NCBI GenBank assembly: GCA_012931725.1
Contig: CM022955.1
Location: forward strand, 12,072,137 to 12,136,136
From: Litsea cubeba
Lineage: Eukaryota; Streptophyta; Magnoliopsida; Laurales; Lauraceae
Reading direction: 5' to 3'
Length of the DNA stretch: 64,000 nt
The position numbers were made by a program, and so were the translations under genes. The notes under the pieces are model-generated. The model did no database searches. It saw nothing but the letters and a program-made list of their open reading frames with translations, and was not told the DNA's origin. Below, one piece after another: positions 1 through 11,582 of the stretch. Each line of letters opens with the position of its first letter. Within the stretch, counting starts at the first letter, position 1.

Positions 1-465
1 CGAAAGAAGCGAGGGGCAAATAAAGGAGAAACAGACATGGATGATGATGGATCTAATGAACAACAAATCTAATCATTCGGCGGATTTAACATTAGTTCCA
101 AAAGGTGGATCATCGGTAGACAACTCCATTGTTCAGAAAGCATCAAAAGAAGAACTAGTCATTGAAGCCCCCCACATTAACATCATCTTCGAGGGTCAAT
201 GATGGATATTCTAAGATTGTGATCTGTTGATGCGACAACAATTGAAGCTTCTAATGGTCAGATCATATAGCCAAGCTAAATGCAAACATCAGAAGAAGCA
301 ACACCTTCAATGTACTTCTATATGGAGGAAAAGATAAAGTCAAGCTTCTAAGCTATGTGAAGTGTATGAAGACAACAAGACCATCGGAAGTTTGTATGCT
401 GAATTTTCGACCCAGGAGGACATTTACGGAACTCAAAGTCGAGTTCTCTCCAAGACGGGGAGAAC
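1..465 (+). pseudogene. Ty3/gypsy polyprotein 3' remnant
   Basis: Degenerate 3' end of a Ty3/gypsy polyprotein. It resembles 5690-6127 of the next element: both contain a 'gatctaatgaacaa' stretch and an acidic/lysine-rich region, then a tail resembling the usual C-terminus just before the polypurine tract. The tract is at about 450-465 (caagacggggagaac). All frames contain stops. The rest of the element lies off the left edge. Confidence 0.6.
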
Positions 466-980
466 TAATGCATGCCAGACCCTTGACCCATGGGTCGACC
501 TAGCCCCCAATGTGCCCAACCAACAGGCCGAACAAGACCAGTCAATTTATTGTGAAAATTTAAGCTAATTAGGAGTCTTTATTAAGGAGTTTTGATTTAT
601 TTGTAAGTATTTAAATTAGGAGTTTATTTGAGCTGGAAGTTTAAGGAAGTTTAATGATGTAATTTCCTTTTGGTTTGGGAAAGTTGATCCTACTAGGAAA
701 GGGGATGTCCAACCCTTCCTATAAATGTGCAATCCCTCCATTAGGAAAGACAGTTTTCATTATTCAGTAAAAGAATTCTTATAGGTTTGCTTATGGCTAT
801 GGCTGTGAGTTATTTTCTTCCATGGAAGAGTACTTGTGTGTGTTTGAGTCCCAAGAGGGATTCGGTCAATTCCCGTCTGTGGAGTTGGTCCTCGCTTGTA
901 TCCATCCAGGATTCGGCAAAATCTCCCATAGAATTTGTCTACATTCATTCCATCTTCCATTCGCTGAGACGGAGCTGCTT
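466..980 (+). repeat. 3' LTR of the left-edge Ty3/gypsy element (end approximate)
   Basis: The sequence starts TAATGCATGCC directly after the polypurine tract, a diverged form of the TGATGCA start seen at 2284 and 6128. It has an AT-rich body with 'tataaatgtgcaatccctcc', as expected of an LTR promoter region. The 3' boundary was not pinned down, and no TSD can be tested because the partner LTR is outside the window. Confidence 0.5.
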
Positions 981-1085
981 CGAATATGCCTTCGGAAATA
1001 AATTACAAATGCCGAAAAGATTATGGTGGACCCGTAGAGAATCCTACCCTCTTTCGCAACTCATGGGTAGACTCATTTAACCATG

Positions 1086-1640
1086 ACAAGTCCTAACATT
1101 TCCCATGCAACTCAAGTTGTGAGTCAATTTGTTATGCACCCTATCAACCTCATTTGGTTGTTGTATATTGAATTCTTTGATTTCTCAAAAGAACTCTAAA
1201 TTGAGGATTGTTTTACTCTCCTTCCTCCCCACTGATCCTAATTGGCTATGGTGATGCGGATTGGGCTGGTTGTCCCAATATGAGGGCGTTCTAGTACAAG
1301 ATGGTGTAGGTACTAATCTCATTTTGTGACAATGCAAGAAACAAACTACCGTTTTCTAGTCATCTGCAACTGGTGAGATTGTTTGGCTAAAGATGACTCC
1401 TTGCAGACTTGGGAGTTCCTCAATTTAGTGCTAAAATTCTTCATGATGATAGCACTAGTGCCATTCGAGTAGTGTCTGATTCTATATTTCATGAAAGAAC
1501 CAAACACACAAGTTGATTGCCACATCATTAGACACATTTCATTTTGGAGGATATTTCTCCACTAAATATTTTTTTTGTACATCAACTGGTGGACTTCTAC
1601 GCTAAAGCTATGAAAAAAAATCATGTCATGCTTTTCTCAC
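1086..1640 (+). pseudogene. Ty1/copia RNase H remnant
   Basis: Translated piecewise in the plus direction, this shows the order of a copia RNase H: a 'VVSQFVMHP' block, a 'GDADWAGCPN' block, a tryptophan-leucine-lysine block, and a final 'HERTKHTS..DCH.IRH' block. Several stops and frameshifts make it non-functional. No reverse transcriptase or integrase precedes it, so it is a fragment, perhaps cut by the Ty3 element to its left. Confidence 0.7.
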
Positions 1641-1694
1641 AAACAAATTGATGCTTCATTCCACTCTACCTAAAAAAAAAAAAAATGGGGATGG

Positions 1695-2110
1695 GGTCGG
1701 GGTTGTAGAGACAAAGATAAGGAGAAAACAGACGCGGGCCAAACAAGTTAAGCAAATGGGCCTTTGACCCAGAATAACTCTAGCAGGCCTGTACTGTGGC
1801 CTAATGTATCAAGAATTGAACATAGAATCTATTGTAACAGATTAGATAAGGTTTGTTATTAGAAAGGATTAGGTATAATCTTTATGATTAGGTTTTTATG
1901 CTCTCTCTTGTAACTGCCACCTCTTGTAACTCAAAAAAGAAGGGTTGGGCTTCCAAAGGAAGCACCTAGAATTCCCTTGTTTCCTTTTATAATACTTTTA
2001 TTGTAAACTCTTGTAACTAAAGCAAGGTCGGTTGGGCTTCCAAAGGAAGCACCTAGAATTCCCTTGTTTCCTTTTATAATACTTTTATTGTGAACCACTT
2101 TAAAAAAGAA
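1695..2110 (+). repeat. Ty1/copia 3' LTR remnant with internal tandem duplication
   Basis: It follows the RNase H remnant after a purine-rich tract (aaaaaatggggatggggtcgggg). It contains an 87-bp tandem duplication: two copies of a block with 'ttgggcttccaaaggaagc', at about 1918-2005 and 2006-2092. A short GAAA microsatellite follows at about 2101-2126. LTR ends are not clearly defined. Confidence 0.5.
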
Positions 2111-2283
2111 AGAAAGAAAGAAAGAAGCCCTGCTTATGGCTGGGCATTGCTTATTTGTTTGTAGGGACTCTTATGAGCCCTTACGAAAGCCAAAGATATT
2201 TACAGGCTTGGTTGAAGATACTTAAATTGAAAACGGACTCGCTTACATATAATCTAACAAGACAGATGTGTTAGAGATTTAAG

Positions 2284-2742
2284 TGATGCAAGCCAAACAT
2301 TAGGTCGGCCAGCCCATTGGACCCAACCCACAAGCACAAGAGTTTCAGCAAGAGGCTCAAGCCCACTGATGCCCATAAAAGAAATTAAAAGCTCAAAATT
2401 GTGCAAGCTTTGGAGTCATTCTTGTTTTTCCATTTATTTAAATAATGAGCAGCTGAAATTTAGGATTATAAATTTGATTTTATTAGGAAGTTTATATTAG
2501 GATTCTAGAACTTGATTTGGTTTGGAATTGTTTCCAAGAATAGATTAGAGTCAGAGTCTATGTAGAGGATTGTAATCCCTCTTATTCAGAAGTTGATTGA
2601 TAATAAAATTTCTCCCTTGAGTTGTTTTCTCTTGGTTGTGTCTTTGATGTGAGACCAAGACAGTTTGGATCCCACGGATCCCTATCCCTGAGCCTTTTGG
2701 CATGGAGAATTGTCTGTTTGCTATTTTTCCCTCTTTGGAACA
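2284..2742 (+). repeat. 5' LTR
   Basis: It starts TGATGCAAGCC and aligns with 6128-6591 over almost its whole length. Shared blocks include the 'ggtcggccagccca' start and 'tttggatccca' near the end. The last 20 bases have diverged. The end is placed at CA (2742) by matching the 3' copy. Confidence 0.85.
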
Positions 2743-2759
2743 TTTGGTTCCTTGATTTT

Positions 2760-3640
2760 ATCATTCATCATCACCTACGATCATCATCATCATCTGACCA
2801 TCCATCCATCCATCCACACTCTTCTAATCCAACCAAAATTCCCCATCACTTGAACCTATTAACCTCCCATCGCAGTACCCTGCATAAAACCCCAATTTCC
2901 CAATTCAAGCCTTACCCTACTTCAAAATCTTAATCCATCAAATCCAACCCTAACCCTGCCAAAACCTAATCCATCACCATTACAACCCCATTCCAATTTA
3001 GAAACCTAAAACCCACCGACTCCCATCTTAGCCTAACCCAACCAACTGCAACCCAAAACCTAATTGACAGCCAAATCCCCAATCTTTCCAGAATCCAAAA
3101 CCCAAAACCATAAATTTCCCCAATTTTCGAATTCCCAAACCAAAACTCCCTAAAGCCCTAAACCTAATTGAGCCCACAATCCCAATCACTCAAAACCAAA
3201 TCCCTCTACCGAAATTACTATTTCCAAAAAAAAAAAAAAAAAAAAAAAAACAAAATTCCCAAAATTCCCCCAATCAAAAAAATTCCCCAAACCAGAACCT
3301 CATGAGAATCCAATTGAAACCCTAAAACCCTACCGCCACCCCAAATCGAAACACCTAGAGCCCAAGTCCCTCAACTAAAAGCCCCGAACCACTGAAACCC
3401 AGTTTCCCCAAATCCCACCTGACCAAACCCAATTTCCAGATTTCCCTCCACAAAACCCCACCAGCATAACTCCTTTCCAAACTCAACCCTCGAAATTCGA
3501 CAAGGCCCATACCAACAACTCCCCAAGCTCATCGCAGAAACCAACCAATCCTACCTTCATCCAAACTGCAACTCCCCATCTGAAATCCCAATTCTAGTGA
3601 GGGAAAAAGGAAGAAGAGGAAAAAAAAAAAAAAACATAGA
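2760..3640 (+). other. C/A-rich leader of the Ty3/gypsy element
   Basis: An almost guanine-free stretch of short 'ccaaaaccc' and 'ccctaaa' words after the 5' LTR, with a poly-A run at about 3227-3250. It has no credible coding potential. It is best read as the untranslated leader, or a compositionally biased insert, of the retrotransposon. Confidence 0.5.
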
Positions 3641-5087
3641 GTATTGCGTGTACCTATAACAACTGATAAAAATTCACCGCTGCCGAGCTCATCTCCTTCC
3701 TGCCACCATCATCCTCGCTGCTTGTCTCGTGTCTTCATCATCAGCACCAAGCATCACCATCGCTTGAATCTGCCATCACCCTCCATCCCTACAACCTGAG
3801 CCTCGACCAGCTTCGCCCCTCTCTCTATCATCGAACTCCAGGAAACTGAAGTAAGCTTCTGTTTATGGGGTTATTTTCTGTTGTCGCACGTGTGCAGCTA
3901 TAGTGACACGAGTCTAGCCTAGTTGCTGGGTCTCAGTTTGGGTTAGGCCAATCCAAGAAGCAGTAAAAATGGTAACAGTTCAGTTCCAGGCCCATACTAG
4001 GTCAGTCTTGGCCCAATTTGAGAGCCCAAGCACAAATTCACAAGTTGAGTTACTTCTGAGCCAATCTGACCCACGACCCTATAACCTGTCACAATCATAG
4101 AAGTTTGACCAAATTGGAGGGTCTATACTTGTTTTGCTGATATGTTGATCATCTAGGAACCGATTAACTATCCGATTTCTCTTGCATACTCAAGAAAATC
4201 TATATAGCAGGTCAGTCCGTTTTTCAAAAGCAGTTACAATTTCATATCCTTTCATCCAAGACATCACGAGAACTTTTGGACACTCAAATGAAGTTCAAAG
4301 AATTTTGTATGAGCAAAAATATGGTGATTGTTATTTTGAGAATGCAGTCTACTTTGAGAAGTTCATTAGCTAAGCAAGGAAATTTTTACTGTTGATGAAT
4401 ACATCGATCGAACTCAACAATTGCAAAACTTATGTGCACTGGATGAGAGTCCAACACATGATTTAGCTTGATATATCATGCTATGATGTCTAGATACGGA
4501 TGTGGATATGGACACTGATATGGGGATTGGGGATACAACTCCTCAGTTTTGAAAATCTAGGACACGGATACGGATTTGGGTGTCCTAATTTTTTCTTTAG
4601 AACACTTTTGAATCAATGAAATTATCATTGTTTTCTTCCCTTTCTAGCATTTTTTTTTATGGTGAGAAGTAAAAATATTAAAAGAACTATATGAAATAAT
4701 GAACTTTATAAGTAGGATATTTTAAACTTGTTCCCTGGAAGTATCGGTGTAGTGTCAGGTGCCAATACAAGTGTCCTACTAGTACGATATGGATACGTTG
4801 GGCTTGTACAAGTATCCGGATATCGTAGATATTAGAGGTGTGAAGCCAGGCATTTTAGATAATATGAATCATTGCAGTACCATTCGAGAAGCATATGGAG
4901 AAGCTATCCATGTTGAACACATGCCTAAATGGTCTTGCTAACGACAAGTTAAGTCTCATGAAGAAGAGTTTCAGCAAAGAACAATAGCCCAATATTGTGG
5001 AGACATTTTGGTAGATTGGATAATCCCACACTTGTCATTTGCTGACTTTTCACCACCAATGACAAGGAAAAAGAGTGGAAAAAAACC

Positions 5088-5400
5088 TTGATATTCCGAA
5101 CGAAAGTTAAGTGCGAAGACAGGTTAGCTAGTTTGGTTATTGACAATGGTAGTGCAATAAATTTTGTTTCGCAAGAGGTTATTGACAAGCTTCATTTGCC
5201 AATTGAGAAGCTACCTAAACACTACAAAGTCACATGGTCTAATGGTTATGTCATTCCTTTGATTCATACATGTTTGGTATCTTTCAAGATTGGTGGTTAT
5301 GAGGACATAATTTAGTGTGATGTTATCCCTATGAATATCACTCATTATTTTGGGACTGCCATGGCTTTTTTGATCGGAAGGCACACAATGATAAAGAGAT
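5088..5400 (+). pseudogene. Ty3/gypsy retropepsin remnant
   Basis: Translation gives 'SLVIDNGSAINFVS', the flap-side retropepsin motif (usually D-S-G-S, here D-N-G-S), followed by 'EKLGLP'-like 'DKLHLPIEKL' and 'CDVIPMNI'. The frame stops right after 'GGYEDII' and continues downstream after the stop. The Asp is kept but the neighbouring Ser is Asn. After this point the element jumps to C-terminal polyprotein sequence, so RT, RNase H and integrase have been deleted. Confidence 0.75.
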
Positions 5401-6127
5401 GAGGACATAGTCCTTCCAATGGAAAGAAAAATGGGTTATACTCGTTCCAACACCATCTTCGTCCATGTCGTCACCTTCAACTGATGAACCAAGGAGCAAA
5501 TAAAAAGAAGAAACATAAATCAAGGGTGACGTTGAGAAGCAAGATCAGGGAAATTTTATGAAAATTTTTAGTGAAATAGATTGCAGAACTTCAGAAATGG
5601 ATCATGCTTCAAATGAACTTGAAGAGAAAGAAACTGAAATTCTTTCTATGGACACTGCTGGTTTATAGAAGCAAGATGCAAACAAAGACAAAGGACTAAC
5701 AGAGATTGAAGACATGGATCTAATGAACAAAAAGCCTAAACATCCATTAGATTTTACGGTTGTTCACACAAAGCCCTGCAAGTCATTAGAAGATAATTAC
5801 ATTACTCAAGTGATTTCAAAAGAAGACAAATGCCACGCATTGACTTTATCTTTGGTTATCAATGATGGAAAACTGAAGATTGCGGTCTGAGGTTATAGAT
5901 TCTACAATGTATTTAAAAGTTAGATTGTGCTTCCAAGCAAAATCTGACCATCAAAAGAAGCAATACCTGAAATCTTTTTGGACCAAAAGATCGAGTGGCA
6001 CTTCCAAGTTCCAAGCCATATGAAGAGTATTAAGATCAAGAACATTGGAAGCTTGTATGCTGGATTTTTTTACCCAGGAGGACGTTTACCAAACTTGAGG
6101 ACGAGCCCCCTCCAAGAGGGGGAGAAC

Positions 6128-6591
6128 TGATGTGGGCCACACATTAGGTCGGCCAGCCCATTAGGCCCAGCCCACAAGCACAAAATTTTCAGCAAGAGGC
6201 TCAAGCCCACTAAAGCCCATTAAAGAAATTAAAGGCTCAAGATTGTGCAAGCTTTGGATACTTTCCTGTTTTCCCCTTTATTTCAATAATCAGTAGCTAA
6301 ATTTTAGGAATATAGATTTGATTTTATTAGGAAGTTTATATTAGGATTTAGAATCTGATTTTGATTGGAATAGTTTCCAAGAATATATTAGAGCTAGAGT
6401 CTATGTAAGGGATTGTAATCCCTCATATTCAGAAGTTGATTGATTATAAAATTTCTCCCTTGAGTTGTTTTCTCTTGGTTGCGTGTCTTTGGTGTGAGAC
6501 CAAGACGATTTGGATCCCATGGATCCCTATCCTTAAGCCTTTTGGCTTGGATAATAGTCCGTTGGTTATTCTTCCCTCCCGCGCTGCGTCA
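6128..6591 (+). repeat. 3' LTR
   Basis: It starts TGATGTGGGCC immediately after the polypurine tract and ends CGCTGCGTCA, followed by the TSD TTAAG. It is the partner of 2284-2742. Confidence 0.9.
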
Positions 6592-6766
6592 TTAAGAAAA
6601 AAACAATATCTTGAGGATAAACTTGGCCCAATATTAAATGGTTATTGCTCAAATGATTTGTTGCAATCATTGGCATTAATTCAGAGTTTGGGTATTCCTA
6701 ACTTTCATGTTTGAACTTCTATTAGTTATTGAAGCGTAGTTTCATATGTGCATGTGGAGTACATAT

Positions 6767-6912
6767 CTTCTTGTTTAAGGTCCATATCCTTGATATTTAT
6801 CATCTTTTATGGGGAATTGCTCCTTGTTTATGGTCCATATCCTTGATATTTATCATCTTCTCCTTGTTTATGGTCCATATCCTTGATATTTATCATCTTT
6901 TATGGGGAATTG
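6767..6912. repeat. About 39-bp minisatellite, three copies
   Basis: Three copies of a unit containing 'ggtccatatccttgatattt', starting near 6767, 6822 and 6860. Two of them are followed by 'tatggggaattg'. It lies just right of the Ty3/gypsy insertion, in DNA with no gene signal. Confidence 0.85.
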
Positions 6913-7836
6913 TTGTCAATCTTTGAAGGTTCTTTCTAAAGGATGAATAAGCTCAAAAATAAGGTTAATCACTTTTTTCATACACATTCCTTACTGTTGT
7001 GGCATGGTATTAGAATGGGGAAATCCTTCGTTTGATATTTACGCACTCATGTTTCATTTTCCCTTGTCTTACATCTCTTCTTCCCTTCGCTTCTCCCCTT
7101 CTCTTCTACTAACCTTGTTTCCTCTTTCCTCCTACACATTTTTCGTCTTCACTCTGGTTGGTAGGTTCATACGGGCCATTTGACCCTTTTGCAAGCATCT
7201 GAGGTCTATTTGTCCCTTTAGTCATTGTGGAAGAGGAATCACATACTAAAGTTGCAGGACCCATTTGACTGTCTTAAAGGCAGATTAGTCAATGGTTCAA
7301 TAGTTTTGAAGGCTGACTCGTCCTAGTTGGTAGAGCGATTGTTTTGCGACATATTAAGTCCTTGTTCCAAAGGACAACTGGCTGTCATTTGACTTTTCCA
7401 AAGTTCAACCATTCATTTGATTGTAACATTGGCGAACCTGGCCATCTTGTAGACTATCGAGGCTCAGTCAGACCTTTGAAGTCGCAGTGGGCCAAGTAGG
7501 GTTTGAAGATGATTTAAGGTTGCTGTATGAAGGTCACTGTATGGATTAATCAGGTGTTCTGAAGGATGCAACCACCATTTGTTTCCAATAGAGAGAAACA
7601 ATAGTCATAGGTTCCAAGCATCATATAATGCTTTCGGCTGTAAAGTTTGGAGAGGAAGAATGGGGGTATATTTCTATCATCATATTGTTCTTAATTTTCC
7701 TTTTTATTTGTTTGAAACTTCTTCATCATAAAGTCATTGTACTACTTCTGAATGGTTTAGATGATTGTACTAGTAATAAACTGAATGTTTGGCTGAAAGT
7801 TCCCTCTAATGAATTTTCCTTTCGGTGATGATCCAG
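6913..7836. other. Non-coding stretch, probable hexokinase intron
   Basis: No coding exon is recognised. I looked for the preceding hexokinase exon (the conserved 'LGEIVRR' helix) and did not find it here. The stretch runs into a splice acceptor at 7835-7836. Confidence 0.4.
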
Positions 7837-7918
7837 CACACCGTTGATGGCTGCCATGCATGAGGATGATACTTCTGACCTAAGAGAAGTAGCGAAGATC
7901 CTTAAAGAGACATTAGGG
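7837..7918 (+). CDS. Hexokinase / hexokinase-like, penultimate exon
   Basis: Exon bounded by AG at 7835-7836 and GT at 7919-7920. It reads (R)TPLMAAMHEDDTSDLREV..ILKETLG, which matches the plant hexokinase segment ending in a D-T-S-x-D-L motif and a 'LK..L' helix. It starts with one base completing a codon and ends in phase 0, joining the next exon in frame. Hexokinases phosphorylate glucose at C6; plant members also include non-catalytic hexokinase-like (HKL) sugar regulators. The exon is intact, but no upstream exon was found in the preceding 7.8 kb. Confidence 0.8.
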
Positions 7919-8397
7919 GTAAAGTCTTGATGACTGTGTTACTTGGATAGTGTGTGAGAGTTGTGCTATGAGTTTCAAAACAATTAAAATTCCTGACGGC
8001 TGTCCAGATTTTGTACCCATTCTCATTTCATGAAGAGTTATAGGAATATTTTCATGCATTATGATGCTGTATGGTGATCTTTGCCCACATGCCATTTTTC
8101 CAGTGGTTCCATGATCCAGAAATTGATCTCATGAGCTCCATTGTTGGTAGCAGGGTCCAACTGTCTTCTAGACCCTAGCTATCCTATGCTTAATTTCTAT
8201 GTCCCATTATTTTCACAAGCTGTTTGTATGCCTATGCTGTCTATGATCATCCAACCCATCCAGACTTTGGGCGCACGCCTAATCCATATTGGGGCCATCA
8301 GATCAATGTTCTGGATGAGGGTGTAATTTCTCCATCATGGCATGGGGGCCATGAGCACACTTTTTTAATCTCGAGCATTGTTTGGTGATTCTTTCAG

Positions 8398-8784
8398 ATA
8401 TCTGATGTCCCACTCAAGGTACGTAGGCTCATTGTAAGAGTATGTGATGTGGTAACTCGCCGAGCGGCAAGGCTTGCTGCTGCTGGTATTGTGGGGATCC
8501 TGAAGAAAATTGGTAGAGATGGGAGTGGTGGCATCGCCAGTGGAAGAACAAAGAGCGAGTTGTCAGGTAAACCAAGGAGAACAGTTGTGGCCATTGAAGG
8601 GGCCCTATATGCAAGTTACTTGATGTTCAGGGAGTACTTAAATGAAGCAGTGGCTGAAATTCTAGGAGAAGATGTGGCAAGGCATGTTGTTCTCAGGGTA
8701 TTGGAAGATGGGTCTGGCATTGGAGCTGCTCTTATAGCTGCTTCTCATTCATCTTATGCTGTTGATCAATCAAGGTTATTGTAA
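8398..8784 (+). CDS. Hexokinase / hexokinase-like, last exon (C-terminus)
   Basis: The exon starts after the acceptor 'ttctttcag' and is open for 128 codons to a TAA. It begins ISDVPLKVRR and contains the family block 'RRAARLAAAGIVGILKK', a 'TVVAIEGALY' strand with 'YLMFREYL', and the adenosine-site 'DGSGIGAALIAAS' near the end. These are the large-domain C-terminal elements of plant type-B hexokinases. The R-R-A-A-R and G-R-D-G-S-G-G wording fits the HKL-like subgroup better than the classical sensor HXK1, though this subgroup call is from memory. The 479-bp intron before it has consensus ends. The reading frame is undamaged, so it is either the live end of a gene with a very long upstream intron or a recently cut-off fragment. 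Confidence 0.85.
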   Translation: MSDVPLKVRRLIVRVCDVVTRRAARLAAAGIVGILKKIGRDGSGGIASGRTKSELSGKPRRTVVAIEGALYASYLMFREYLNEAVAEILGEDVARHVVLRVLEDGSGIGAALIAASHSSYAVDQSRLL

Positions 8785-10264
8785 CAATTATATCCTCTGT
8801 AAATGTAAAAAAAAAAAAAAAAATGTTCTTTGAATAATTGATGATGATAAATTTATTGTTGTGCAGCTTCTCCATCATCTGTAAAAAAAAGAAAAAAAAG
8901 GAATTTATCTTTCTTTCAGCATCTACTGGGTTGAACTTGAGCTGGGTGAAGCGTGCCCTAATTTAGTTACTAGATCTGATATTCTAGTTCGCAAGTTGTA
9001 TCAATCTTTTGGCCACCCCCAATACATTTTCAAGATGAATGAAAATTATTAGATAAAAGCCTATTACTGAGCCTTTAGTAATAAATGCACTTGCCCATGC
9101 TGGCCTGTTTATCGATTGTGTGAAGATAGTGGGCCCAAGCTCATTTGAAAGGCTGAAAACAAGATCCAAATTAAGACTTGGGTCAGCCAGCTGAGGTAGG
9201 ACCCTTGCTGGTCCAGCTCATGCAATGCCCGTATTTGGAATTTAGATTGCACGGTAGGTAGCCTTGATCCATGTCCAATGCTTAGGATCTTTAATAGGGT
9301 CTAGGTTACGTCCAATTCCATTGAAAAATTAATAATAATAAAAAAAAAACGTTAAAACAATTATTCCACTGAAAATAGTTTAAAGGGTATTGAAATATGA
9401 TATTCATTTCAAAGAATTCAGATGTTAATAACTTAAGATGGCTATATTTTTTAATCTATCAAATCATATATAGATTAGTAAAGTACTTATTTAGTAGGTC
9501 CCGCTCAAATGGTACATGGGTTAGATTTATTGAGTTCTTAAAACTTGTGTTGGGTAACACATAAGTGAAGGAGGCTGATATTCATGGGTCATAAGATCTG
9601 AATAACTGGCCCCTTCAAAGATTATTTGTTGTTATATTCATAAGATTGAACTTTAATTGTATTTTGCAATCACTTTATGGTAGCATGTGATTTCTATAGG
9701 TGGGCTCACAAATGGATGGCCCTCCAGGCTCATGGTATCGCGTACTTCTTTTTTCGACTATTGATTATTTAAATTATGGCCCGCCTGAAGTAATATCAAA
9801 GGGATCCATTCGTACTACCACATCTAGTAATGATTTTCACATGACCCTTTACAAATTTCTATAGGAAGCCCACTGATAAACGGCCCTACGCATGTATCGT
9901 ATCACACGATCTTTCAAAATATTGTCCATTTAAACATGGCCCACATCATGAAAGATGAAAATCAATAAGCTAAGAAGATATTGGTTATTTCCATATTTGT
10001 AAAGAAGATTTGAGAGGTTTTAAGAGGAGTTGGAGTTGAGTGAATGAAATTTGCATGATAGGAAATGTGTGGAGGATTCGTAGAGATTGGTTATTTTGAG
10101 ATTTGTAGAGAATTGATATAAGAGAGATGGTTATTTGTATCAGAGATTTTAGGAGTTGTTTGATAGAGATTTCAGGTGAGAGGTGAGGTGACACTTTAAA
10201 TGAGAAACTTTAGGAGAGGAAGATTAGAAAGGTGACATGGCACATTAAATCACTGTATTTTTTT
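8785..10264. other. Hexokinase 3' flank and AT-rich non-coding DNA
   Basis: Probable 3' UTR directly after the stop (poly-A-like run at 8806-8822), then AT-rich DNA with no credible ORF. The only pattern seen is two loosely similar blocks with 'gtgggctcac' and 'ggatggccc'-like words near 9700 and 9860. Confidence 0.4.
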
Positions 10265-10424
10265 GTGCATATCTTTTTTTGAAAGGAGAGTTATTGTGCT
10301 GCTAACTTGGCACTCTCTACATCATTCCTCCCTATTACTTTAATATAGATAAAGAGAGAGGCAATCAAACCAATTGGGAGAAACAAAAGGTATAAAAGCT
10401 TTATACCAAAGAGGAAAACACAAA

Positions 10425-10709
10425 GGGAAAATTCCAAAACAGGGTTAAGTTTTTTTTTTTCAGATTTCAAAACAAGACTAAAATTAGATTGTGATTTCAA
10501 AACAGGACTTAAGTTTTCCAAAACCATTTCAATTGAGGACATCGGGTGAATTTTAGCATCTTCCGGCCATTTATTCCCTATTTTTTTTCAAAACCCCGAA
10601 AATGCCCTTTAGGGCTTAAGTTAAAGAGAACACCCTTCTTTTCCCATTCCCCTCTCCTTACCTCTTTCTCCATTTTCCATTTCATTCTTCTCTGCTCCTT
10701 CACCATTTC
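10425..10709. repeat. Left TIR of the Pack-MULE
   Basis: 285 bp, the reverse complement of 11583-11831 with small gaps. The longest is about 30 bp extra here ('agggcttaagttaaag' region). Confidence 0.9.
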
Positions 10710-10779
10710 AGGTCTGGCGAGCGTCTTCTCTTCTCCAGCGAGCACAAGAGAGGAGTGATTGTCCACGGGACTGCGGGCC

Positions 10780-11540
10780 AATCAGAGTATTGTAAGTGAC
10801 AACATCCAGCTTGAACCCATCTCCCTCCAACTTCTCCAAAATCTCCCCCACCTCATTGACTCGCCCATCCTTACAGAACTCATGAGTCAATATATTGAAA
10901 GTATACGAATTCGGGGTGATCCCAATTCCTCCCATATCCTCATAAACCACCCAGCATAGTTCAACAAAACCCAACTTCAACAATCCATTCAAAAGACAAT
11001 TACACGTATTGACATTGGGAATGAACCCCGTTTCAATAATTCTTTTGAACACTTCAAATTCGTTTCTCACCCGCCCATTTATGACACATGTCTTGATGAG
11101 CATATCCAACACAACAGGGTCCCAATTGCACCCATCTGCAGAAGCAACTAAATTGTCAAACTCATCGCGGGTCTTATGCAATTGGATCACTTCTGAGAGG
11201 GATTTCATCGCTTACGTGAAGTTTCGGGACCATGTTAAGATGTGGATGAAGATACAATAGTTGTGGATGGTGAGAAGAGAAGAATTGGACAGACCCAGTT
11301 GAAGAAATCAGATGCTATGGGATGGAGGGTTAGATTGCAATCTGAGTAAGATTTGAGAGATTTGAGGAGGACCCAGATGAGGAAAAACCCGGTGATGGTC
11401 GGGGGAGGTAACAAAATCGTTGCTTTGTTTGAGCTTGGAGCAGATTTTAGAGACTATGGTGGGGTTTTGGGTGTGGGAGAGGAAATAGGAGAGAGGGTTA
11501 GAGATGCGTTTTGCTGTTGGGAGGTTTGTGCTTGTATGGA
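10780..11540 (-). pseudogene. Captured PPR protein N-terminal fragment
   Basis: The minus strand from 11208 to 10780 encodes about 143 residues with consecutive PPR motifs: 'VVLDMLIKTCVINGRV', 'NTCNCLLNGLLKLGFV' and 'YTFNILTHEFCKDGRV', ending abruptly at 'VTYNTLI'. PPR proteins bind organellar RNA, one base per 35-residue repeat. Upstream of the Met at 11208 the same protein seems to continue as an N-terminal region ('IFIHILTWSRNFT'), separated by one in-frame TAA and a likely frameshift near 11290. The coding stops where element-specific sequence begins, so this is a captured exon piece, not a whole gene. Confidence 0.85.
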
Positions 11541-11582
11541 GGGAAGAAAATAGAGATGAACTTTGAAATGAAAGATTTACGA

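Larger units (their letters stand above)
2284..6591 (+). mobile_element. Internally deleted Ty3/gypsy LTR retrotransposon, TSD TTAAG
   Basis: A 4.3-kb element bounded by related LTRs that begin TGATG and end CA. It is flanked by a perfect 5-bp duplication, TTAAG, at 2279-2283 and 6592-6596. The polypurine tract 'ccaagagggggagaac' lies just before the 3' LTR. The internal region keeps a retropepsin remnant and a C-terminal polyprotein stretch. I see no reverse transcriptase, RNase H or integrase core, so it would be non-autonomous. Confidence 0.9.

Noticed and set aside
2940..3380. Telomere-like CCCTAAA words
   Set aside because: They are scattered in a C/A-rich retrotransposon leader and never form a tandem array.
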